A stretch of 64,000 nt of DNA from the NCBI GenBank assembly GCA_027922465.2, contig BQMF02000013.1, positions 1 through 64,000 on the forward strand, in the 5' to 3' direction. Position 1 is the first letter of the stretch; every line of letters starts with the position of its first letter. Origin of the DNA: Turritopsis dohrnii. Lineage: Eukaryota; Cnidaria; Hydrozoa; Anthoathecata; Oceaniidae. The notes under the pieces were generated by a model. The model was not told where the DNA came from, ran no database searches, and saw nothing but the letters and a program-made list of their open reading frames with translations. Below, piece after piece: positions 18,419-30,133 of this stretch. The translations under genes were made by a program, and so were the position numbers.

Positions 18419-19669
18419 AATTTACCAACATTAAATTTGAATGAGGGTGTAGAACTTGTGAGCTTTGATGTTAAATCATTGTACACAAATGTACCACTTC
18501 AGGAAGCTATAGACGATTGCACCAACTTTCTGTACTCTGGAAAATACGAATGTCCACCTGTTGATCGTGATACTTTCAAACAACTAGTTTCTCTGTGCAG
18601 TTGCAATGTATTGATGTTAACGTGTGACGGCTTCTATCGCCAAGTCGACGGTTTGGCAATGGGTAGTCCGCCAGCACCACAGCTAGCAAATGGATGGTTG
18701 AGTAAGTACGATCCGGTCATCAAAGGAGATGCTAATCTATATGCCAGATATATGGATGATGTGCTGAGGGATATTGATAACAATAAGGTCGACCAAAAGC
18801 TTACCGAAATCAACAGTCTCCATTTTTCACTCAAGTTTACCATTGAAAGGGAAACCAGTGCGTCGATTCCATTTTTAGACATGAAAATTAAACGTATTAA
18901 CGGGAAACTTGAATCGACTTGGTACACCAAACCAACCGATACTGGTCTAACCATGAATTACCACGCCTTGGCACCACGAAGATACAAGCGGTCAGTAGTT
19001 GCAGGATTGGTTCACAGAATCTGGCGCTCGTGCAGTACATGGCCAAACTTTCATGAGAGTTTGCAGAGAGCAAAAATTGTTTTAACAAACAATCAATACC
19101 CATCAACTTTCTTCGACCCCATCATTCATGATACGTTAGGAAAGATTTTGGAAAGATGCAGAAGGGCGCAAAATGAAGGTGAGAATAACAACAAGGTCGA
19201 AGAAACTGAGGTACCGGAAGTAAAGTTATTGTTCCTTCAATATCGCGGGAAGTTATCGGATCAGTTTGAGCAATCGCTACGAAAGATCAGCGCCCCTTGT
19301 AGAATTGTGTTCACTCTCAGGAAACTGAAAACCTGTTTACCATCATTGAAACCTGAAATCGAAGATCCTTACAAAAGTGGTGTCGTTTATAAAATAAGTT
19401 GTTCACGATGTAGTTCGTGCTATGTCGGCCAAACGAGCCGACATTTGGTCACCAGGATGAAGGAGCATCGAGGCAAGGGTCCAGTAAAAGCCCACTGGGG
19501 GAAATGTTACGATCGCGAGCTCTCAATGGTTGACATGGAGATTCTATGTTCAAGCACGAAATCTGTTTATCACCTAATGACACTTGAGGCATTAATGATT
19601 AAAACTTACAAGCCCGATCTCAACACAAAGGACGAACACAAAAGCCGTGCGTTGGTAATTAAGATATAA
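18308..19669 (+). CDS. Penelope-like reverse transcriptase with GIY-YIG endonuclease (second, inverted copy)
   Basis: The frame has 453 residues if counted from the GTG at 18308, but it stays open upstream to about 18240, where LYGLAKIHK gives an additional reverse transcriptase motif missing from the minus copy. From NLPTLNLNEGV onward it matches the minus-strand copy residue for residue: FDVKSLYTNVP, YARYMDDVL, the Cys-rich GIY-YIG region and the same C-terminus (RALVIKI). No ATG in good context starts it and the N-terminal portion is absent, so it is a 5'-truncated copy. The frame carries no lesions. It lies head-to-head with its twin. Confidence 0.9.
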   Translation: MLSMPGSAYYKIARQVSSWLSVVEECNINASTKSISENLPTLNLNEGVELVSFDVKSLYTNVPLQEAIDDCTNFLYSGKYECPPVDRDTFKQLVSLCSCNVLMLTCDGFYRQVDGLAMGSPPAPQLANGWLSKYDPVIKGDANLYARYMDDVLRDIDNNKVDQKLTEINSLHFSLKFTIERETSASIPFLDMKIKRINGKLESTWYTKPTDTGLTMNYHALAPRRYKRSVVAGLVHRIWRSCSTWPNFHESLQRAKIVLTNNQYPSTFFDPIIHDTLGKILERCRRAQNEGENNNKVEETEVPEVKLLFLQYRGKLSDQFEQSLRKISAPCRIVFTLRKLKTCLPSLKPEIEDPYKSGVVYKISCSRCSSCYVGQTSRHLVTRMKEHRGKGPVKAHWGKCYDRELSMVDMEILCSSTKSVYHLMTLEALMIKTYKPDLNTKDEHKSRALVIKI

Positions 19670-19859
19670 GTTTGACTTCTGATTTCTCATTTTAACAAGT
19701 GTAGATATGTATATAAGAGTATGTGTGTGAATAATTTTATAGATGTTTTTAACTGTTTTTATCATGCTTTTAAATGACCTGATGATGGATTAAGTAATCC
19801 GAAATATATTGTCGATAATTAATGATTACTCGTTGTTGGTATACTACTACTTCAATATT
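18419..19859 (+). mobile_element. Penelope-like element, plus-strand copy (arm of an inverted pair)
   Basis: Mirror image of 16768-18208 (position x pairs with 36627 minus x). It carries the coding region to 19669, then about 190 bp of 3' sequence with the hammerhead-type core. See the minus copy for flanks. Confidence 0.88.
19779..19804 (+). ncRNA. hammerhead-type ribozyme core in the Penelope 3' region (plus copy)
   Basis: CTGATGA at 19779-19785, stem II GGATT (19787-19791) paired with AATCC (19796-19800), then GAAA at 19801-19804. Identical to the minus copy. Stem III and the cleavage site remain unassigned. Confidence 0.55.
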
Positions 19860-20039
19860 AATTCTGACCACAATGTTTTTGGCTTATAAATATGAAAAAT
19901 GTCTAAGCAATGTTAGCATACGAACTTCCTAAATAACATAGTATAATATAATATTAAAATAGGAAAGAGATACGGAAAAAACATTCTGTCTCCCACTTAC
20001 AGTACCATGCTTTGAAACGGTAAAAAAAAGCAAAGTCAG

Positions 20040-20196
20040 CTAATAATTGTATACCACCGTGTAACGTCAACACGAAAGTTGGAAGATGATGATGAGGAGG
20101 ATGAGGATGAAGAACAAAATCGGAAACGGACATTCGCCTATCTCGTGAAACTACTATGCCTCCTCGCTCGCTTACGCTCGCTGCGGGGGCAACTAT
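20040..20196. mobile_element. partial second copy of the 11865-12078 MITE family
   Basis: Shares the right end (CTCGCTGCGGGGGCAA) and the segment TCGTGAAACT.CTATGCCTCC with the MITE at 11865, plus a GAT-rich interior in inverted orientation. The left end is missing or divergent. It lies just outside the right arm of the fold-back element, as the full copy does on the left. Confidence 0.65.
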
Positions 20197-20984
20197 ATTC
20201 GTTGTATTGTAAAGCTTGTCCAATCATGGGTCTGCTTATTCTCAGTCTCTTGCGGGGGGCATTCATAGTAGTGAGAACTACCTGCTAGTTGATTTATTAA
20301 GGCGAAATTTTTTTATCCCTGTTAATTTTCATATTTACTTTCGTAATTCATCACGATGAAATAACTTCATGAGATAACTAGTTTCTAAGGTATCATTATT
20401 ATTTCACTTGTAAACGAGGTTAGGGCCAACATGTGATTCATGGAAAGAAATATACATTCATGAATTTCGGTAATTTAGTCTTGCTTAACCATACGATTAC
20501 AATGCCATGGTCAAACATACAAAGACTGTGTTTATCCAAATATTCACCTATGGAATCAAATGGTTTGAAGGGTTTACGTAAAACCATTGTAAGAATGCAA
20601 GTAACGATTATTTGATAATAGACTTAAGCTCACCACAAATCACGTCGTCATAGTAACAAAGGCCTATACACATCATAACATAATCATTAGAAAAAATGGC
20701 TAACAAATAACTACCGAATTGGTGCGGAATTACTAATAGTTTACACAGATGGCGGACTTTTGCCCCACCCCAATTACGATTCAAACGCCGTGTGGTGGCC
20801 TAACCAACAAGTTTTGCCTAAAGATTTCAATTTCTTTTTACTTCCCCAGTGCGGAATGGAAATCAGAAGTGAATAACAGTAATAACATGTCAGTATGTAA
20901 AATAATAGTAAACATAGAAGCGAGCCGAAACTTAATAACTACGAATTGTCATGGTGTTTAAACAGAAAAGTGGGAAAAGGTCTA
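20197..20984. other. unassigned stretch; partly an older repeat
   Basis: The segment around 20900-20984 (ACATAGAAGCGAGCCGAAAC...) resembles 25740-25815 (ACATAGAAACGAGGCGAAAC...), so both belong to a dispersed repeat. No gene is supported. Confidence 0.4.
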
Positions 20985-21668
20985 CCGTTTTTCCTCTAAT
21001 AAACGCCGCCCTCTGATAAACGCCACTCTTATAGCAGAACATTTGTAACAAACGCCGCCTTTTAATAAACGCCGCATCTTTAAAAGTGACGTTTATTAGA
21101 AAACAGAAGAACTGGTTTAAATAGTTTAATATTTCTATTTGTCTTCTATCAACAAATTCTTCCATGTTTGCATGAATATCGGATGTGTAATTAATTGTTA
21201 TAAAGGTTTTCATCTCATGGAAGAGAACGGCGATTGTGATGTTGCTCCTCTTTGACATTTTTGTGAACGTAATCGTTTTATGTAAAACAGTTTCACACAA
21301 TCCTTTGTTTACCTTTTTAGGAATAGAAAACATTGTTGTTTAAGTTTGCTTTTATTTAATTTTTAATTTTGTAAGAAACACCGCCCTTTAATGAACGCCG
21401 CCCTCTATTAAACGTTGCATCCAAAAGCTGGAATTTGTACTAAACTCCACGGTAAATAAGTAAATAAGGTATCTAGGGCCTGTGCCAAAGAAGTTTTCGT
21501 AACTTTCTTAAAAATGTTAAAAATATCTAACCAGATGGAAAATGTTGTTTTTATAAGAAGGCGGCGTTTATTAGAGGGCGGCGTTTATTACAAATGTTCG
21601 ACTAAAAATGCGGCGTTTAATAGAGGGTGGCGTTTACTAGAGGGCGGCGTTTATTAGAGGAAATACGG
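20985..21668. mobile_element. TA-flanked MITE with repeated AAACGCCGCC motifs
   Basis: Flanked by TA on both sides (20983-20984, 21669-21670). The left end is CCGTTTTTCCTCTAATAAAC and the right end its near complement. Several copies of TAATAAACGCCGCC lie inward from each end, a layout typical of pogo/Tigger-type non-autonomous elements. The minus-strand frame inside (20932-21333) shows no transposase motif. It sits within the dispersed repeat noted at 20900. Confidence 0.75.
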
Positions 21669-22676
21669 TATCTCCCTTTAACACAAAGTAATGATGGCGT
21701 TCCTGGCCATTGTTTTATTTTGTTTGATTTAAACATGGATTGGGCAATCAAAGCCGGATCGTTTGTTCCGGCTTAAGACAATCCAATTGTTATTAGAGTT
21801 TGATTTAAATCAATTTGAAGGTTAATTATTATACTCGCGAGTTACTGATTTATAATTCGTCTACAAGGTGCGCTGCTGTTAGTTTTATTTTGATAAAATA
21901 TATATTGAGGTATGGTGTTACATAATGAATTTTAAAAGGATTTTTCTCAAAAGCTTTCGCGAAATATGTGAAGGAGAGTGGGAGAAATATCTCGAGCTAT
22001 CAAAGATGATCCAGAAAACATTCATTCTATGATATATCTTATTTGAGTGTGTTTGTCTAGCAAGACTCGATCATACGTCTTTATACGTTGAGAATCTCCT
22101 ACTTTCGTTCGGAAGAACGAGGCATTACGTAAAAGAAAGTTGCTCACATTAAATCAAATAGATATATCAAAGAAAACTCTCAAATTTGTAACCATGTTAA
22201 TTTCGATAAGTCGATTGAAAAAAAATAGGAAAGTTTCAGAGAGTTGCAAACAATCATATGTTGCTTTATGTATCAAGAAAAAACTTCTTAAATTCTCATT
22301 TCATTTCAGTAACAACTTCTTTCACGTTTCCATTATAACGTTTTGTAAAAGTAGTTTTCAAGAAATGGCTGTAGATTCAATAAACACATCACAGGGCAGT
22401 TTTACATGAAGTAATAAACTTCAAATATGTATTCAGCTATTGACACTTCCAGTATTTCAGCTTAAACGAATGATACTATGTCACATTATTCAGCTCCACG
22501 ATGTATTGTTCTGAAACCGCCAATTACTTTATTGCAAGTGTGGTTTATTTCTCGAATCGCTATAAAGCAATTACGATAATCTTTCAGTAACTTAAACTGC
22601 CAGCCTCAAACCAAGGGTTTCTTGCCTATAGTTAGCGCTGAATAGAGGCAAGGAAGCCTGGGTTCGAGGAGCTTAA
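21669..22676. other. unassigned stretch with one strong hairpin
   Basis: An 8-bp stem hairpin AAGCCGGA / TCCGGCTT lies at about 21753-21776. Otherwise AT-rich DNA with short frames and no recognisable domain. Confidence 0.35.
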
Positions 22677-22681
22677 CTTAA

Positions 22682-23307
22682 GGGAAGAAATTTTGGCGGG
22701 AAGAAATTTTGGCGGATGAGCTCAATTTTCAATTAAGTGGTTCGATAGAATAAAGAGACAAAATATTTAAATGAGAAGAGGAAAGTCCAACATATGGATA
22801 CTTTTTTCAAAAGACAAAAACATTACAGCTTTTTATTACAGCAATTTACGAATCAAATTCATCATCTGTAATAAAATCGAAAGCGTTTCGTTCAAAGTCA
22901 ATGTTTTCATCTTCTCACTCTGATTTTTCGTCGTCGTCATTGTCTTGCACGTTGACGAAATCATCTAAAACATCTGATCACGACAAGAAAAGAATTGGAA
23001 TTAAAGACATCAGAACCTTTTTTACACCAGTTTTCACCAGAGAGAGCCACCAAAAAAATAAAGGGTCAGAAGAGACCAACAATCGTTAGTACGGATTGAT
23101 TTAAAATGAAATAATGATGTGCAATGCTGAAATTCTAGCATTTTATACCTTTTAATTCCTTTTGAAAAAATATTGGCGGTTTACGAAAATAATTAAATTT
23201 GGCGGGAATTAATTTTGGCGGACGAACATTTAAATCAAATTTGGCGAGAATTAATTTTGGCGGATCCCAAAAATAGTTATTTTCAAAAACCGCCAAAATC
23301 TCTTCCC
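22682..23307. mobile_element. MITE with TTTTGGCGG-rich inverted repeats
   Basis: The left end reads GGGAAGAAATTTTGGCGGGA and the right end is its complement type (CCGCCAAAATCTCTTCCC). Each end lies against TTAA (22678-22681, 23308-23311), so the duplication may be TTAA or simply TA. More TTTTGGCGG copies lie inside the right part. A minus-strand acidic segment (FERNAFDFITDDEFDS, about 22856-22905) with a stop just upstream looks like the tail of a transposase. Confidence 0.7.
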
Positions 23308-26300
23308 TTAAGGTACTTGTTCTCCTTGAATAGGCAGTCTCTAACAAAAAGTGGCTCATATACATTTTTTCAAAGAATAAAACAACATAATTTTTAAATA
23401 AGATATGGTTGCAACTAACGCAATTATGTTTTTTTTTTTCTAGTCGGCAAAATTGTCACTACGATGAAGAGCATTTTTATTGAAATAAAGCATATATTTG
23501 TATAGAAATGCACTCCTTCAAAGTGTGTTTTTATACAAATTTGCCCTCCAGGTTATATTAATATACGTTCAGGTGTCTCCCTTGTTGTAACCTTTGCTTA
23601 CACTTACGGTATAGCAGCGGAACGAAAATGACATAATGAAAACATCCTTGAGAGTGTTGTAAAAATTACATTTAGTCATCAACATTGTATGGAAGTTAGA
23701 GACAATGAACTATTATATGCAAAGCTGAGGGTTGTGCTATGCTGATGTCATTAGAAATAGAACAAGATTCGCAAAAATGCGACTATATATTTCCCCAAAG
23801 TTGCAAAAACTTAAAATTATTGTGTGTACATTGATAACCATGAGAAAAATGTATCATTAAATAATTACAGTATAACTACCATCAACCTGATACTCAGATT
23901 GAATTTAATACCACAAAAAAACTTACTTTAAACTTATTGTGAAATGAAGTTGTTCACAGTCAAATGATCAGGTTTCTCTTAAAATTTTTTGCTGAGGAGT
24001 TAAAAAGTGACTGAGAAGTTACTATGGACACGTAGCGAAAAATTATAAGACCTAAATGCGACTAATATTTCCCCTTAAACAACTGCATATCAACAACCCC
24101 ATCAATGTGTAAGACAATTATAATATAATGTATGATCTTTATTGGTGCAGAAGCTTGACAAGTTTCCTATCCTTTATACCATAAAATCACGGTAAAGAAT
24201 GTAACTTAACAGAAGACTTGCCTTTTGTAACTCGGATAAAACTATCTTACAACATTATACAATCAAATTTGTATACAGGTTTTCTGTACAAAAGAAGAAA
24301 AGAAAATTGTTAAACCTAATTTTGATACCACAGTATACTTTCGGGTAGACATATAAGCAAATAACTATCAAAAGCAATCAAAATCTCTACTAACAAATAT
24401 TACGTGTAACATTTCAAATTAGGACAGATTTCAAACAAAAAGATGGGCTTAAAGTGACAATTTATAAAACTAAATTCAAGTATTCAGAATAAACATCTCT
24501 GTTCAAAAAAATATGTTCACACTCATTGTTTATTTTGTGGTAAAAACGACCTTCATATATAAATCCCAAATGGAAAAAAAACTTTGGTAGTGAAAATACA
24601 TATCCATAACCAAATCACTACATAGTTGAAAGTAGAAGTTCGTGTTCCGGCTTGCTTTAATTTACAGACTGTCATTCGTATTGTGTTTTGATTTACGTTC
24701 GTTGTTTGTACAGGAAAATTGACAGTATATTAAATTTTGCAAAATAGAATATGATATACAGTATCAAAACAGTATACGTGACCATAGAATTCATCCATAG
24801 TAAACTATGTTTCTGTTGTTGCATTAAATGACTATCCAGGGAAGCACACTCGACCAGATTCTTTCAAGTTATTATGTGTCTCAATCCTCCGGTGTTTTAA
24901 AGTATTATACGTAATTGGTTTTCTGAACTTCTTATTGGACATTACATACGACATCATGTTTATACTTGCTGTTTTTGTATGTACTTTTTGAATTAACAAA
25001 CTGGTTGAACTGGTTGTTATCCACATGAAAAGGGTTTCCTTTATGGCTGGTAACATTGTACTTTCAGTTCAGTTGGGCTACATTATATCAGGATGTAAAA
25101 TAAAAATAAATCTTCAGCCTGGCTATTGATAATGAATTTTCACCTTTGCACTGAAACCACAGCTTCAATGGTTTGCTGCTCGAAGCAAATTAATTACCAA
25201 TCATCATAACATTATCAACACAAAAACAAAACATCATTGATATAGCAATTTTTTCTGGTTTTTACACGTTCATTTCATTCAAAAGATTTTACAAAGCTTT
25301 TTAAGACAACACTGAACTAAAACGATTCATTTCCATCATTTAACGTTTCATCTATTGAATCATTTTAAAAGCTAGCAGAAAAAAAAGCAAAAATCTTCCA
25401 CTGCTCCATCTGCACTGACTGAAAAAAATGGCGTGCTGTAGACTAGCCTCTATTCTTATCTACTTTGGCTAGGCGAAAATTCAATACCGAACCGCGGCTA
25501 TAAAAGTGAACGGAGAAGAAGGAGAAGGAAACTGCCGGTTTTAATATATATTTCACCCTACGGGGAAATATATAACAATAATAACAATATTCTGTTTAAA
25601 CACCTTGCTAAAGCCTAGCCACTAAGTTTCGCTTTTTTTTTCAAACTTTTAAATACTTCAAATTATTCCACTGGGGAACTGAAAGAAACGAGTAACTATC
25701 ACTTACTGAGAGTATTATGCAATTAGAAAAACAATGAAAAACATAGAAACGAGGCGAAACTTGATAACTAAGCATTAACTCGGCATTTAAACAGAAATTC
25801 GGGAAATGTGTATTGGAAAATGGTCTGGGAAATAGCATCTGTTTATTATGATAGTTCATTATCTTTAACAAAATATTTGCTTTCTTATGTTGGAGCATGG
25901 CAAACATAAAACGATTACAGCAATACATAATAGGCCAAATACATAATAGGCCAAAAACATAATAGGCCAAAAAGGAAATTTGGGCCGTTTTTTTAGATAT
26001 TTGACAATACTGTAATTTCATTGTGTTGTGGTTTCGGATTGATGGACAAACTTCACAAGGCCAAATTTGTACTACTTTCAATTCTTATGAAATTTGCATG
26101 TTGAAGAATTTGATTTTGAGGATTTTGAATGAAATCTTAGTCCAAACTTGACTAAATTTTGAGAGCAGTCCAATTCTTATAAAATTCTTCATGTGCAGCA
26201 GCGCAAATTCGAATTTGATGGCCACATTTCATACTTTAGTCGAAAAGGGTTAATTTAGGTCAAATTCAGACCAAATTTCGAGAATACGGTCGAGAATATT

Positions 26301-26536
26301 AAACAATGCTACATCTTAAGAAAGCTGCTATACCGTTAAGTAGCCGCTCATACGGTTTTTGACATATAGTTCTTTAAACATAAAATGATGTCAGTGTAGT
26401 AAAAAAATTAAAAATAAAAATTTAATAAAAAATATTAAAAGTCCACAATACGGATGAGTTTGGATCTATTTTGTTTGTATGAATTACGAGTTAGTTTTAA
26501 AATGTTGTTACTGTTTCTCGCTCTTGTTTTCGTTTA
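23308..26536. other. 3.2-kb stretch without a supported gene
   Basis: AT-rich DNA. A minus-strand frame at 24832-25056 (74 codons) is basic and lacks known motifs. A hairpin ATATATTTC ... GAAATATAT lies at about 25548-25575. A roughly 16-bp tandem repeat of CATAATAGGCCAAA occurs three times at about 25925-25970. The part near 25740-25815 belongs to the dispersed repeat also seen at 20900. Confidence 0.35.
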
Positions 26537-26553
26537 GAAACTTATACTCTACT

Positions 26554-28548
26554 ATGGAAAAAGATGATTTTGCAGATGAAAGCGATGACGTCATTAAACA
26601 AACGTTTGATTTCTACGCATTGAAGAAGCTGAAGTCCCGAGAAAAGAAGAAATTGACATATTTGTCTATCATCATTATCATTTTGTTGATTGTTTGCGTA
26701 ACGCTTGTAGTGTTATATATGAAATCAACTCGGAACGGTAAAGACTATCCTACATTTTGAGAATACTTATAGAAGTATTTATAAGTAACTGCACAGTCTG
26801 TAGAAAAAACTCTGGTTCGATAATTCAGTTTTTTCTACAGACTGTGATAACTGTAACAAGATCCGAACATTGCCATTATTGCCAAAAAAATTGCATCATG
26901 TCACGTTAGTTCAAACGAAAATAAGAGACTTTCAACTATAAAGATAGTATGATCGAGACAAACATATTCATTCTCTAACACTTGCGATAACAACTAATTT
27001 ATGGTCAAAAACTTCTTATTTCTGCCAGGGCTAAATGAGCAAAACATTGCACAAGACCTCGTTCTTTTAGCCATAACTGATTTAGTTTTGCAGGAGTAGC
27101 GTTAACACATTTCGAAATTAATGTTTCCTCCTACAATTCCGATAAATCGGTATATGATAAAAATGATTAATATTTTAGTTTGCAAGATGCCACAAACAAG
27201 CGCACGGCGATCGAACGAATGTGTCAAGGACAGTGATTGCCATGATCATGCATATTGTGCTTACTATCACAGCAGAAAGACATGCTTGTGTGACCCTGGT
27301 TATATCGATACGGGTATCGACAATTGTAAAGGTAAGATTTGCTCTCGAATTACATTGCAGCACTGAAATAAAAAATGGCTAAGGACTGAAATTTTGTCGT
27401 TATTCTATAGATTTTTTGATCTATTTGTCATGATACTGGTTCTTTCTAATAATGTGTGTTGGTTGATCATGCAGTCAACTTTAGTGTGTAGCGTTCTACT
27501 TATAATATGATCCAAAATGTTTAGCCTATAACACTTAATTTTCTATGCCGCTCTGAAGCCGTTTTCACACGGTGACTTGAATACTCTTTGCAAGATGGAA
27601 ACAAGGCTTAAAGCAACTTAGAAACTTATGATCTCACAGAAAACTCCATTCCTTTATGAACAAATTAAAATTATTTTTCTGTTGTAGATGTCATGTAACT
27701 TGACTTTTGGCCAATAGCTTAGCTGCATTTTTGTAGGAAAACAAACACAATTTTTTTTTAACAACTTTCCTTAAAACTATTTGTTGAATGTTGTGTTTCT
27801 TCTCAACTATGATCCCAACATAAAATTTGGCTAAATGTAAAAGGATTGGTATTCATCTCGCATTGAGAACTAAATACTTTCATTTTTCCTTTTGTTCACA
27901 GATGTTTCATTTGCAATAAATTTTAAAGAACGCACCACAAAATCCATTCCACAAGTATCTGGTGTAAACATCCCGGAAACCACACAGCTGAGTGTTTGTG
28001 CGTGGTATAAACTAAACGTTGTTCCAGATGGATGGAGGGCTTTATTTATGTTCGAATCGTATGATATACCTGCTGAAAATGACTTTATGATATGGTTCCA
28101 CATCAATTCGATCGCAGTTACAATGAGGAACATTGATCACGATATTATTAGTAAACGAAATTTCACTGTTAAATCTTGGAATCACTTTTGTTGGACTTGG
28201 ATGGCCGTAGGACAATGGAAACTATTCTTTAACGGCTATTTATATCACTCTGGCGTCCCCTATCATTCAAACTTTCTCACACCATTTCCGAAAGCCATTG
28301 GTACATTCGTTCTGGGGCAAGACATTGACAATGATAAAATCAGTGATGCCAATAAGATGTTTGAAGGAAGCATCAGTGGTTTATACATGTATAAACGGGC
28401 ATTGAAAGCCGATGAAGTAATGCATGTTTATGAAGGAAAGCCTGTTCTATCTGATTTATTGATTGGCTGGTGGCAATTCAAAGGAAAGGCAAACAGTAGT
28501 GAAATTGTAGAAGAACCACATTTTAAATTTATTCCATTGATGCCATAG
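26554..28548 (+). CDS. type II membrane protein with EGF-like and pentraxin/LamG-type domains (three exons)
   Basis: Exons 26554-26737, 27179-27331 and 27902-28548 join in frame (984 bases, 327 residues). Both introns are GT-AG and phase 1, the usual phase around EGF and LamG modules. Residues 1-33 are acidic then basic. A membrane segment spans about 34-55, preceded by Lys/Arg, so the C-terminus should be outside. Residues about 70-111 form an EGF-like module with six Cys. From 113 the protein is a pentraxin/LamG-type beta-sandwich: CAWYKL, WNHFCWTW, FNGYL, VLGQDID (a likely calcium-site segment), FEGSISGLYMYKRAL and IGWWQFKG. The start was chosen because a splice acceptor (TTTTCGTTTAG) ends at 26537, 16 bases upstream. 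A cell-surface recognition role is inferred. This is the clearest host gene here. Confidence 0.85.
26792..26846. ncRNA. perfect 20-bp hairpin inside intron 1
   Basis: Bases 26792-26811 and 26827-26846 are exact complements (CACAGTCTGTAGAAAAAACT) around a 15-base loop, 55 bases past the exon 1 donor. It may be the remnant of a small MITE or a small-RNA precursor. Neither is proven; the ncRNA label is tentative. Confidence 0.35.
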
Positions 28549-28719
28549 TGCGTCACTTAGTCAAGGACGGCTGTCAATCATGAAAAACATTAAAGGAACC
28601 TTATAAAAGCATTTTCATTAAACCAATAAGACCCCTGTATTTCAAATCAAACCAGCTTGGAACTCTTTTATTCGAAGGGCTTTATTTAAATCTGCTCTCT
28701 TCAGAAGTGCATTTTATTG

Positions 28720-28742
28720 AATAAAAACGGTATAGAAATAAA
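28720..28742 (+). promoter_or_regulatory. polyadenylation signals after the EGF/pentraxin gene
   Basis: AATAAA occurs at 28720-28725 and 28737-28742, about 170-195 bases after the stop codon. They are the likely 3' end signals of the three-exon gene. Confidence 0.5.
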
Positions 28743-28861
28743 ATTGATTGGATAATTCTACTTTTGTTTTTGGTACTGACCGAAAATAGTCACTACTGAT
28801 CGAAGTTAGTCACCTTCAGTTGGATTACTCTTGATATTTTATATTGCGTGCTCTCTTTTTC

Positions 28862-28964
28862 CAGGGACTGCGGAGCAAAATTTCGTTTGTGGGAGGAGGG
28901 GGTGTGCTGAATAATTAGGGCCAAGAAAATTTTGCGAATTTTAGCCACCCTGCTCCGGTCCCTG
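28862..28964. mobile_element. short hAT-like MITE
   Basis: The ends CAGGGACTGCGGAGCA and TGCTCCGGTCCCTG are imperfect inverted repeats about 100 bp apart. CAGGG-type ends are common in hAT elements. No clear 8-bp duplication is visible. Confidence 0.45.
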
Positions 28965-29733
28965 TTTGTTAAAGCCAACATTACTAAAAAGATAGAATTC
29001 CAACAAGGTAGTTGTGACCATTGAGAGTCAGAACCATTGGGAAGGTTCTCTTTGATAAAAACTTTGATATTTTTCTTTGATATATAAGTTCTGAAGCACG
29101 ATATTATTTTTTAATCCAGAAAATATTTTGTATATAAAAGGACTTTTATCACTTGAAATAAGGATACTTCGCCACCCCTATTACTTAAACCCACGTCGAA
29201 GGGAGAGTCAACTTTTTACTTTTTATTTCTTTCATCCAATAACAAAGACATATCAAAAATACAAACTTCATGTTAAGATAGGATTGAAAATTCCATTTTC
29301 GTTTTTCTGGAATTCTAAGCACCAACTGGTGGCAAGTTATTTGCTTGCAAAGTCAGGAGTACTTAAAGAATAAAAAAATAGAAAATATAAATTGATGGAA
29401 ACTTCCAACGCTCATAACTTTCGATGCTGAAATGCTCTCCAAGGCAAATTTAACACAGGGATGGCTAAGTTTTTTATGTAACTATCTAGATGATTAAAAA
29501 TTATTAAAAAGCTCATTTGTATCGAATATTCCAAAAACATACAAGAAATAGTTGTCTTCAATACCAAATCCTTCGACATCTCTGCAAAAGTAATCCGAAA
29601 ACCAAATAGAAAAAAAAACAGAGATGTAGTGTGCAGGAGCTAACTTAGGCTGAAAAAACATTAAGAAAATAATTCTGTACAACTGGGTCTGTTACAAAAG
29701 TACTTGTTCTATGACGGACGGACAAATCGATAC
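28965..29733. other. unassigned stretch
   Basis: Short frames only (for example 29128-29373, 81 codons, hydrophobic and basic, no known motif). Confidence 0.3.
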
Positions 29734-29736
29734 TTA

Positions 29737-30130
29737 GGGGCTGTTCATATGGAGGTGAGCTGGCCCGGTTAGCCGGGCTAGCTCACTTAGCAGAGATCTC
29801 ACTGTTATTAAGAAATCTTTATAAAAATAAATTGTGTTCATATGAAAAGCGGGCTAGCTCACTTAAGTGAGATCTCATTTCATTTGACCGGGATCTCACC
29901 TAAGTGAGATGAAATTTGTTCATATGAACGGACCAGCCCGGTTTAGTGGGATAGATTTTAGACAAATGCGCATGCGTCGAAATTCGAATTATTGTTTACG
30001 TGATTAAACAACATTCTCCAGCCCGGTTAAGTGGGATGAGAAAAGCCATATGAACGATGGGTGAATTTCATCTCACTCAAGTGAGCCAGCCCGGTTAGCC
30101 GGGCCAGCTCACCTCCATATGAACAGCCCC
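29737..30130. mobile_element. 394-bp MITE with TTA target duplication
   Basis: TTA flanks both ends (29734-29736, 30131-30133). The termini are long inverted repeats beginning GGGGCTGTTCATATGGAGGT. Inside are repeated GCCCGGTTA and AGTGAGAT motifs in both orientations. The 3-bp TTA duplication fits a PIF/Harbinger-type source. Non-coding. Confidence 0.85.
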
Positions 30131-30133
30131 TTA

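Noticed and set aside
20932..21333. 133-codon minus-strand frame as a host gene
   Set aside because: It runs across a MITE end with AAACGCCGCC repeats and contains no transposase or other motif.
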